A stretch of DNA of 34,464 nt, taken from positions 1 through 34,464 of the forward strand of contig CANQRT010000002.1 of NCBI GenBank assembly GCA_947626325.1, in the 5' to 3' direction. The position numbers and the translations under genes are program-made. The notes beneath the pieces are model-generated. The model had not been told where the DNA came from. It made no database searches and saw only the letters and a list, made by a program, of their open reading frames with translations. Shown piece by piece: positions 1 through 8,344 of this stretch; the stretch's first letter is position 1; the number at the start of each line of letters is the position of its first letter. The DNA is from Candidatus Gastranaerophilales bacterium. GTDB taxonomy: Bacteria > Cyanobacteriota > Vampirovibrionia > Gastranaerophilales > Gastranaerophilaceae.

Positions 1-2
1 CG

Positions 3-368
3 GCTATAGGTGTGTGTATGATAGAAAAACATTTTACCCTTGATAAAAATATGCAAGGCCCTGATCATAAGGCTTCTATTAACCCTGAAGAATTAATTTT
101 ACTTTGCGAAAACGTAAGGCGAATTGAAAAAATGCTGGGCTGCGGAAAAAAAGTAGTTACTGAGTCGGAAGAAAAAAATAAAATCGCGGCAAGAAAATCT
201 ATTGTAGCAAAATGCGATATAAAAAAAGGAGAAATATTAACTACTAAAAATATTACGGTTAAGCGTCCAGGGAATGGTATTAGTCCTATGAAGTGGTATG
301 AAATACTGGGTAAAAAGGCTGAAAAAGATTTTAAAGAAGATGAGCTTATTACAGTGGAGGGGTTATAA
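3..368 (+). CDS. neuB: N-acetylneuraminate/nonulosonic acid synthase (NeuB family), C-terminal part including SAF domain; 5' end outside window
   Basis: Reading frame open from the window edge: AIGVCMIEKHFTLDKNMQGPDHKASINPEEL is the typical NeuB barrel end; the IAARKSIVA.CDIKKGEILTTKNITVKRPGNGISP SAF segment follows. Adjacent to neuC. Confidence 0.9.
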   Translation, partial: AIGVCMIEKHFTLDKNMQGPDHKASINPEELILLCENVRRIEKMLGCGKKVVTESEEKNKIAARKSIVAKCDIKKGEILTTKNITVKRPGNGISPMKWYEILGKKAEKDFKEDELITVEGL

Positions 369-1089
369 TGCTTTTTAAATATTATTGTTATACTATTTGG
401 AACGGTTTTATACAAATTATGTCTTATATAATACCAACACAAAAGGCTAAAAATGCTTTTATTCAAAAGTTAAATGTTCCAAGAAAACTTGTAATAAAAG
501 AAACAGTTAAAAAAATTATAAAAGACAAAATGCCGATTTTAAAAAATACTGCAAATGATACTAATACGGTTTGTCTTATCGGGCACTCGCAATTTCATAA
601 ATGGGATATAGAAGAACTTTTTGGCTTAAAGGTTAGAAATTGCGGAGTTAACGGAATTTCAATGGTAGAGTATCGTGAGCAGATTTTAGAAAAAAATCTA
701 TTAAACTGCAATTCAAAAATATATATAATTTTTGGCGGAACAAACGATATAGTGTATGATAGAACCCCTCAGCAAATATTAGAGGAGTTAAAAATACTTG
801 TTAATTACATAAAATCCAATGGGGGGGGAACAGGCAATGTTTACGTATTTATTATATAGCTACATTAAATGTCAATAACAGGCAGGATAGAGATAATAAT
901 GTTATAAACGAGCTTAATTCATATATAAAAGCAAATTTTCCTGACGATGTAAAATACATATCGGGAGATGAAATGAATGATGAAAATGGCAATATAAAGC
1001 CTGAATACACTATAGACGGTCTACATTTAAGCTCTTTAGGTTATGAAAAACTAAAAGAGATATTGGAAAAAAATATATGCAGCAATTAA
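368..1089 (+). CDS. SGNH/GDSL-type hydrolase, interrupted by a frameshift at a G8 tract (821-828); as sequenced it stops at 859
   Basis: Frame 1 part (368-859) carries CLIGHSQFHKWDIEEL and IYIIFGGTNDIVYDR (GxxND block). A second frame resumes after the tract, ...YYIATLNVNNRQDRDNNVINELNSYIK...YTIDGLHLSSLGYEKLKEILEKNICSN* (DGxHxS block), ending at 1089. Adding one G (G9) or removing two (G6) fuses the two frames. Confidence 0.8.
821..828 (+). repeat. Poly-G (G8) mononucleotide tract inside the SGNH hydrolase gene
   Basis: Direct read: aaatccaat GGGGGGGG aacaggc; an unusually long G run in AT-rich sequence. Confidence 0.95.
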
Positions 1090-2231
1090 AAAAAATAGCT
1101 TACATTACAGGTTCTCGTGCGGATTACGGGATAGTCAGAAGATATCTTAAACTTTTAAACCATGATAAAACAATTGATTTAAGAATAATTACAACAGGTG
1201 CGCTGTTATCTAATACATACGGACATCAGGTGGATTTAATAAAAAACGACGGATTTAAAATTGATGCTGAAATTTGCGTTCCTCTTAATTCTAATAAAGT
1301 ATCCGAGACCATAAAAACAATGGCAATAGCACTTAATAAAGCAGGAGATTGGTTTGAAAATAACAAATATGACCTTGTAATACTATTGGGTGACAGGTTT
1401 GAAATAATGTCTTTTGCAATAGCAGCAGCCATGCATAAACTTCCAATACTGCATTTGCACGGCGGAGAGGCTACTTATGCAAATTATGATGAATTTATTC
1501 GCCATTCAATTACTAAAATGAGCCTTTATCATTTTGCTTCTTGTGATAAGTATGCAAAAAGAATAGTTCAGCTTGGTGAAAATCCTAATAATGTATTTAA
1601 CTTAGGTGCTTTAGGAGCAGAAAATTGCTTGTTTATTGAGGAAAACAATGTTCCTAAGAATATAAAAGATTTAAAAAATTACTTTACGGTGCTTTTTCAT
1701 CCCGAAACACTTACTAATGTTAATCCGCTTGAGCAAATAAATGAGGTTTTATGTGCTATTCAGAAGTTTAAAAATTATAACTTTATCTTTTTAGGTTCAA
1801 ACGCTGATACATATTCTGACGTTATAAGAGGCAGAATTAAAGATTTTATAAAAAACAACTCTAACACTAAATATATAGAAAATTTGCCTACCTCGGGATA
1901 TCATTATTTATTAAAAAATTCGATATGTTTAATCGGCAATTCGTCATCAGGTATTATAGAAGCTCCATCTTTAGGTGTTTATACGATAAATATAGGCGAT
2001 AGACAAAAAGGAAGAATAAAAGGTAACAGCATAATTGATACTAAATGTAATTGTGAAGATATAATTCAGGCTATTTTAACTGTGCTTGATAACTCAAAAA
2101 ATATTAAGCCGATAAATCCATACTATAAGCCAAATACCGCTGAGGCATATTACAAAAAAACTCTTGAACTTTTAAAAAAGTTAAATAAAGATACAAAAGA
2201 ACCAAAAATATTTTACGATATTGACTTATAA
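1077..2231 (+). CDS. neuC: UDP-N-acetylglucosamine 2-epimerase, hydrolysing (NeuC/NnaA family)
   Basis: IAYITGSRADYGIVRRYLKLL, LVILLGDRFEIMSFAIAAAMHKLPILHLHGGE, CLIGNSSSGIIEAPSLGVYTINIGDRQKGRIKGNSII are hallmark NeuC blocks. Overlaps the 3' end of the SGNH frame. Confidence 0.95.
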   Translation: MQQLKKIAYITGSRADYGIVRRYLKLLNHDKTIDLRIITTGALLSNTYGHQVDLIKNDGFKIDAEICVPLNSNKVSETIKTMAIALNKAGDWFENNKYDLVILLGDRFEIMSFAIAAAMHKLPILHLHGGEATYANYDEFIRHSITKMSLYHFASCDKYAKRIVQLGENPNNVFNLGALGAENCLFIEENNVPKNIKDLKNYFTVLFHPETLTNVNPLEQINEVLCAIQKFKNYNFIFLGSNADTYSDVIRGRIKDFIKNNSNTKYIENLPTSGYHYLLKNSICLIGNSSSGIIEAPSLGVYTINIGDRQKGRIKGNSIIDTKCNCEDIIQAILTVLDNSKNIKPINPYYKPNTAEAYYKKTLELLKKLNKDTKEPKIFYDIDL

Positions 2232-2280
2232 TACCTATCAAGCCTACAATTAAAATGTAAGCTCTAATGGAGGGGTAGTA

Positions 2281-2916
2281 ATGAAAGTATTATTATTGAA
2301 CGGTTCACCGCATGAAAACGGAAATACATTTTTATCATTAAGTGAAATAGCAAAAACGCTAAAAGATGAGGGAATTGACTCTGAAATATTTTATATAGGA
2401 AAAGACCCTGTAGCTTCTTGCATGGGCTGCGGAGCTTGTGCAAAACTCCAAAGATGTGTATTTGATAAAGACAAAGTAAATGAATTTGTTAACAAAATGG
2501 CAGAGTCTGATGCTCTTATTGTTGGTTCTCCTGTACATTATGCAGGTGCAACAGGCGCAATTACTGCATTTTTAGGCAGAGCCTTTTTCTCTGGCTGGCG
2601 TTCTGGTAAAAATGTATTCAGGCTTAAACCTGCTGCAGCTGTTGCTGTTGCTAGACGTGCGGGGACAAGCTCTACTTTAGATCAATTAAATAAATATTTT
2701 GGAATTTCTCAAATGCCTGTAATATCTGGCAGATATTGGAATAATGTTCATGGACAGACTCAAGGACAAGTTAGTGAAGATTTTGAAGGGTTGCAAAATT
2801 TAAGGTATTTGGCAAGAAATATGGCATACTTCTTAAAATGCAAGGAAATAGCTAAAAATGCGGGTATTGAACCGCCTCAAGAAGAAGATGTTACTTTTAC
2901 TAATTTTGTCAGATAA
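2281..2916 (+). CDS. Flavodoxin-fold NADPH-dependent FMN reductase / iron-sulfur flavoprotein family
   Basis: MKVLLLNGSPHENGNTFLSL... with CMGCGACAKLQRCVFDKD; RBS-like ggagggg upstream. Confidence 0.85.
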   Translation: MKVLLLNGSPHENGNTFLSLSEIAKTLKDEGIDSEIFYIGKDPVASCMGCGACAKLQRCVFDKDKVNEFVNKMAESDALIVGSPVHYAGATGAITAFLGRAFFSGWRSGKNVFRLKPAAAVAVARRAGTSSTLDQLNKYFGISQMPVISGRYWNNVHGQTQGQVSEDFEGLQNLRYLARNMAYFLKCKEIAKNAGIEPPQEEDVTFTNFVR

Positions 2917-2945
2917 ACCCTAAGTAATATGATATAATTTAGTAT

Positions 2946-4382
2946 ATGTTAACATTTATATTTGGATTATTTATTTTATTTATCGGATATATCTTTTATT
3001 CAAGATATACCGAGAAGTGCTTTGGTATTACTAAAGATGACACTCCTGCTATTAAAATTAATGACGGCGTGGATTTTGTTCCGCTTTCAAAACGGAAAAA
3101 TATGCTTATACATTTGCTGAATATTGCAGGGCTCGGGCCTATTTTAGGTGCTATTCAGGGAATATTATTCGGGCCTGTTGCTTTTATATTAATCCCTTTA
3201 GGGTGTGTATTTATGGGCGGAGTGCATGATTATTTTTCAGGCATGTTATCTGTTCGTAATGACGGAGCTCAAATAACTGAGCTTATTAAAAAATATTTAG
3301 GCAAAGGTATGTATGTGTTTTTCATTATTGTTGTTAGTATTATGCTTTTGCTTTTGGCATCGGTTTTTGTGTATACAGCAGGTGATTTAACAGCAGAGCG
3401 ATTTTTTGCACAATCCGATTTTTCGCTGAATAATCCTGTTATTATAACAATATATGCGATTATTGCACTTTATTACATTTTAGCTACGCTTTTTCCAATT
3501 GATAAAATAATAGGCAGGTTTTATCCTGTATTCGGGCTTTTACTTTTAACTGGAACGGCGCTTGTTGTGTTAGGTTTTATTACCAAAGGAGTGCATTTAC
3601 AAAATATTGATTTTAATGCATTAAATCAACACCCGATGAAGGTGCATATACTGCCAATGTTTTTTATGACAGTAAGCTGCGGGCTGTTATCGGGGTTTCA
3701 TTCTACTCAATCCACTATTATTTCAAGGACAATAACAAGTGAAAAAGACGGCAGGCAGGTCTTTTACGGGATGATGTGCTTGGAGTCTTTAATTGCTATG
3801 GTTTGGGCTGCGGGTGCTATGCATGTTTATTCGTTAAATCTTGTTCCCAGTGCTATGGTGGGGAGCGTTAATGTTATTAATTCTATTGCAGATGTCTTTG
3901 TATTCCCTGCTCTGGCTTTTATTGTAACAATTGCCGTTGTGGTTCTTCCCATAACTTCTGGTGATACTGCTCTTCGCGGACTTAGAATGATTTTAGGCGA
4001 GACCTTTCATTTATCTCAGGCTCAAATTAAAAATAGACTTTTAATTATTATTCCTATTGCTTTTATAATTATTTCTGTAATCCTTTGGGCAAAATCAAAT
4101 GAGGGCAGTTTTGCTCTTGTTTGGAGATATTTTAACTTCGTTAATCAACTAATAGCGGTTCCGACATTTTTATATGCTTCGGTATTTCTTTATAAACGCG
4201 GTAAAAACTATTTTATGACCTTAATTCCTGGGTTGTTTTACATATTTATAACTTCCTTTTTTATCTTAAATTCAAAAATAGGATTTAATTTAGATTATAA
4301 AATTTCTAAAATAAGCGCAATTATAGTAACTTTTATAAGTTTATTTTTTATTTTCCGACTTTTACGCGAAGAGCGAAATTAA
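2946..4382 (+). CDS. cstA: CstA-family carbon starvation / peptide transporter
   Basis: DGVDFVPLSKRKNMLIHLLNIAGLGPILGAIQG..., many TM segments, GLLSGFHSTQSTIISRTITSEKDGRQVFYGMM. Confidence 0.9.
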   Translation: MLTFIFGLFILFIGYIFYSRYTEKCFGITKDDTPAIKINDGVDFVPLSKRKNMLIHLLNIAGLGPILGAIQGILFGPVAFILIPLGCVFMGGVHDYFSGMLSVRNDGAQITELIKKYLGKGMYVFFIIVVSIMLLLLASVFVYTAGDLTAERFFAQSDFSLNNPVIITIYAIIALYYILATLFPIDKIIGRFYPVFGLLLLTGTALVVLGFITKGVHLQNIDFNALNQHPMKVHILPMFFMTVSCGLLSGFHSTQSTIISRTITSEKDGRQVFYGMMCLESLIAMVWAAGAMHVYSLNLVPSAMVGSVNVINSIADVFVFPALAFIVTIAVVVLPITSGDTALRGLRMILGETFHLSQAQIKNRLLIIIPIAFIIISVILWAKSNEGSFALVWRYFNFVNQLIAVPTFLYASVFLYKRGKNYFMTLIPGLFYIFITSFFILNSKIGFNLDYKISKISAIIVTFISLFFIFRLLREERN

Positions 4383-6917
4383 TACCGACACCGTTCCTGC
4401 CGCCATGCGTAACATAAGTTTGAGTAAAACCTGAAAATCTTTCGCCCCATATTTTTCTAATACCTGCCCCGTATAATACAAAGGGTTTAACGCTTAAAGC
4501 TGGAATTGTTATATCATTTGCCGTAATTTTTGCTTTATCTGCAATATTCCAAACAAAATATGCACTTATGTAAGGCTGCCAGTGATTTTTAAGGTTTCCG
4601 AAAAGCTGAACTCCTGGTGCTACTTGCATTGCTTGTAACGGAGCAGTGTCTATGTACACATTAGCTGCATTTTTATAATTAAATGTGTTTACTAGAGTGT
4701 ATGACATAAGATAGTTTGGCTGAATAATAAATCGTCCCTCGTTTAATTCAAAATTGTAACCTGTTTTAGAAGCAACACCTGTCATAAACATACCAAAATT
4801 TTCACTGCCGTACATTGTATTTGCTTCACACCCGTTGGAGCTTACATTTGCTGTTAACCCTGTAAAAAAATTATTTTTATATGCCATGGCAACAGCACCT
4901 ATTGTTCCTCCGTTTTGGTAAATACTATTGCCGTTAAAGGCTTGGTGTGATCCGTTATAGGCAAAATATGGCCCCATACCAAGTTCCAATTCCTTTTTAG
5001 CGTAATTACATCGGACTCTAATCCCAAAAAAGAACCGTAAGCTACATTTGATACCCTTACTCCGTTTTTTAACGGTACTCTTTCAAGTATTGTATAAGGT
5101 CGAAACCAAGCGCATTTATTGTCGATTTGTTCTATTTGCGAGGTTAATATTCTGCCTTCTGCCGCATATCTGTTGCGGAATTTTAATGAAAGTCTTTCTT
5201 TATTAGTTAAAAGCATATACATATCCATTTTCCTAAATGCTTCTTCATAAGAATTTAATTGAGTTAAATAACCACCCAATTGTGCTGCTACTTGTGATAC
5301 ATATATAGCAGGGTTATAAATATCAGCGCCCTCAAGCCTTTCAAAAACAATTAAACCGTTTGCTTTGTCGTAATACGTATGATATTTATAAACTGGAGAA
5401 TTAACAACATCACCTGCCGTGTAAATTATTGCATCTTTTAATAATTCATATACACTTTGCTCGGTTTCATCGCTTATCGGTGCTACTGTAAATCGCTTTA
5501 CATCCGTTGTTGTCATTAGTTTTATATCTGATATATCAATATTAAAGCCGTTAGAATTAAATGAATTTGCGCTAAAGGTATCAACTGTCGGTTCTTCAAA
5601 ACTGCCGTCAAGCTTTAAGTCCATATTTTTGTGCAGTGTTAAATTCCCAAAATTTGTATTATGAATACTATCATCTCTTAAATCAACAGTTCCGCCGTAG
5701 TAGTTAAAATCAACAGTATTATCAAAATTGCCATAACTTGCGCCGTCTGAACTTTGAATTGGCTTTAATACTCCGCCGTACATATTTATTGTATTTCCCG
5801 ATACTTCGTTAGTTAATATAACATTTCCACTTCCGTTTTGATTAATATTTATATTTGAATTCTTGTAATAACTTGTATTTCCGCCTGATATTTTATCGTT
5901 AATAGTAATATCATAAGCGCCTGCATTAAGATATACTGTGCCGTTATCGTTATGTATAGCGTTAGAGCCTGTCATATCAGTGTTGCCTGAAAATGTTATT
6001 TCGCGCTCATCAGATGTCAAGTTAATTGTGCCTCCAAAATTGTAAATAGCTCCGCCCCTGCCTTGAGAGGTGTTATTTTCAAAATTTCCCGATAATTTAT
6101 TAATACGGCCGTAGTTCATAATAGCTCCGCCACCTATGTAGTCCCCGCTTTCTGTCGTCTTATTACCTTTAAAATCCCCTTTAATACTATCTATAGTACC
6201 TAAATTCATAATAGCTCCACCGCCTGCAGCGGCAGAATTTTCTTCAAAACTGCTCTCTATTTTTCCCATGTTTGCATAATTATATATAGCACCGCCTATT
6301 CCCTCATGAGATTGATTGCCTTTAAAATAAGCATTTGTTTCTTTAATATTGCCAAAATTACATATTGCTCCGCCTGTGCTTTTTTCCGTGGAGTTATTGT
6401 TAAAACTTCCTGAGAGTGAATTTATTGTTCCGTCATTATAAATAGCTCCTCCGTTATTATATGCGCTGTTATTATTAAACTCCCCCTTTACTTCCCCAAT
6501 ATTAGAACTGTTTACAACAACACCTCCATCTTCATCTGATGAGTTCTCAATAAAATTTCCGTTTAAAGTATCTATATGACAACCTGCACTGTTATTGACA
6601 ACTCCGCCCTTTTGGCTGTGAAAATCTTTTACCGTTATATCTTTTAAATTCATTGATTGATTTTCTTCCAAAATAAACCCCGAGCACCCGCAGCCGTTTA
6701 TTGTGTGACCTTGACCATTTAATGTCACACTTTTTTTAGCAGGACAGCCTATGGCACAATTTGCCTCCATATCGGAATTTAATTGTATTTCACTGTCTCC
6801 ATCTGGTACTGACAGGTTTTCTATCAGCTCATCATAATTATTTACATCGACTCCAAAAGCGGTTATTTGTATATTTAGCAAAAGAATTAGCGCTAAAATA
6901 ATTCTTTTTAACGACAT
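4348..6917 (-). CDS. Autotransporter-like outer-membrane protein AT1 with Pmp-like GGAI/FxxN passenger; frame interrupted at about 4994-4998
   Basis: Two overlapping ORFs (4899-6917 and 4348-4989) match contiguous parts of the intact paralog at 17151-19742 (GGYLTQLNSYEEAFRKMDMYML...; YNGSHQAFNGNSIYQNGGTIGAVAMAYK...GWGERFSGFTQ). Signal peptide MSLKRIILALILLLNIQITAFG. Confidence 0.8.
5990..6605 (-). repeat. Protein-level repeat array in the AT1 passenger: GGAI(Y/C/M)N ... FxxN
   Basis: GEFNNNSAYNNGGAIYNDG / GSFNNNSTEKSTGGAICNFG / AYFKGNQSHEGIGGAIYNYA / SSFEENSAAAGGGAIMNLG / GDFKGNKTTESGDYIGGGAIMNYG / GNFENNTSQGRGGAIYNFG. Confidence 0.85.
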
Positions 6918-7145
6918 AATTTTTTTCCGAATCTAGTGTCGCACTTTGCCGCCGACTGTCTTGAAATTTCTTTTCGCTCGGGATAGTCGCTCGCTCGACT
7001 TCGTCTTGCACTCGCTTTACCCTCGCTTACCGGACTTGCGTCCGTCCGAAATTCCGCTCATCGTCGCCGTACAAGTGCTCACCTTTTAAAGTTGCCACTC
7101 AAAATTTCGCTCACGTTGCTTATCGCGAAATTTTTTCGGACAATT
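6918..7145. other. GC-enriched non-coding block upstream of AT1 with iterated GAGCGR..AATTT motifs (minus strand)
   Basis: Visible composition shift (cgctcgctcgacttcgtcttgcactcgctttaccctcgcttaccgg) against AT-rich surroundings; in-frame TAG just upstream of the AT1 ATG rules out a coding extension. Confidence 0.6.
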
Positions 7146-7216
7146 TTAAACTAATTCAGATTAAATCCTTAAACAGTGCTTTTCATCCCTTTAGGCAGTA
7201 TCTTTTAGAATATACT

Positions 7217-7244
7217 TTTACAGCCGATTTAGTTATTGTATAAT
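7217..7244 (+). promoter_or_regulatory. Candidate sigma70-type promoter for the 7289-11784 operon
   Basis: TTTACA (7217-7222), 16-bp spacer, TATAAT (7239-7244). Confidence 0.6.
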
Positions 7245-7288
7245 ATAAATAAATTTGAATAAGTTTATTGTGCGAGTTGAGGTAATTA

Positions 7289-8335
7289 ATGAAAAAGTGT
7301 TTTACGATTTTTATATCAATTTTGTTTTTATTTTTAAATGTAAGTCCATGTTTTGCGTTAACAAAATTGTATTATGTTGAAAATGTAAATAAATCATCCG
7401 CTGCAAAGCTAGTTGAAAATGTTTTAACGGAAAAAGAATATACAATTAAGAAGAAAGACCCTTATTATGCTGTTTCAATAAATGAACCGATTAATTATTC
7501 CATTATTGTTTTACAGCAGGACGGAAATAATTTGTATTATTACTACAATTCAAATAATTCAAAAAAGAATGTAAATAAGGCAATAATAAAATATTTTAAG
7601 ACTCGTGATTTAAACTGTGAAGAAAGAGAAAATGAGCAATTGCTCCAGAATTTTGCAAATATTGCTCAAAGAACATTGACTGGTAAAAAGAAAACATACA
7701 CTTTTGAAGACACAACACCGCAAAAAGCACAAAATGTGCAATCTGTTAATGCGCCTCAATCACCTACTACATTAAAAGGTTTTGTAGGTAAAACAGGAAA
7801 AGGTGATACACTTGATATATATATTCAAAATGCAATAAATACAGCAACGGCAAGTGTTGGTGACAATGTTATCGGTGTTTTGCAGTCAGATTGGAAAACT
7901 GCTGATAATCATGTAATAGCACAGCAGGGAAGTTTATTAGAGGGGCAGATAGTTAAGGCTCACAGCGCTCAAATAGGAATGAGAAACGGGCTTGTTGAGT
8001 TGGTATTTAATAAATTAACTACTCCCGAGGGTAAAACCTACGATATTCGCACTAAAGAAGTAGAATTTAACGTGACAAATGAGGGTGTAGTAAAAGAGAA
8101 AGTCAGCAGTGTAGCAGTTGCTGCAATTACAGGTGCTGCTTTAGGTGCGCTATTTGGGTTGCTTGGCGGCGGTGGTTCTGAGGTATGGCAAGGAGCTGCT
8201 ATTGGGGCTGGTATTGGCGGCGGCGGTGCTGCTATTATGGGCGCAGCTGAAAAAGGTATTGATGCTGAAATCCCTGCTTATACTCAAGTTCAGGTAGTCT
8301 TAAAAAATGATGTTGATGTTGTTATTAACTATTAG
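7289..8335 (+). CDS. Secreted/envelope protein with C-terminal glycine-zipper segment; VirB10-like beta segment by eye
   Basis: Signal peptide MKKCFTIFISILFLFLNVSPCFA; VIAQQGSLLEGQIVKAHSAQIGMRNGLVELVFNKLTTPEGKTYDI; ITGAALGALFGLLGGGG...GAAIGAGIGGGGAAIMGAAEKG. Confidence 0.6.
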   Translation: MKKCFTIFISILFLFLNVSPCFALTKLYYVENVNKSSAAKLVENVLTEKEYTIKKKDPYYAVSINEPINYSIIVLQQDGNNLYYYYNSNNSKKNVNKAIIKYFKTRDLNCEERENEQLLQNFANIAQRTLTGKKKTYTFEDTTPQKAQNVQSVNAPQSPTTLKGFVGKTGKGDTLDIYIQNAINTATASVGDNVIGVLQSDWKTADNHVIAQQGSLLEGQIVKAHSAQIGMRNGLVELVFNKLTTPEGKTYDIRTKEVEFNVTNEGVVKEKVSSVAVAAITGAALGALFGLLGGGGSEVWQGAAIGAGIGGGGAAIMGAAEKGIDAEIPAYTQVQVVLKNDVDVVINY

Positions 8336-8344
8336 GAGATATCA

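Noticed and set aside
65-466. Minus-strand ORF over neuB/SGNH
   Set aside because: Overlaps confident coding sequence and has no features of its own.
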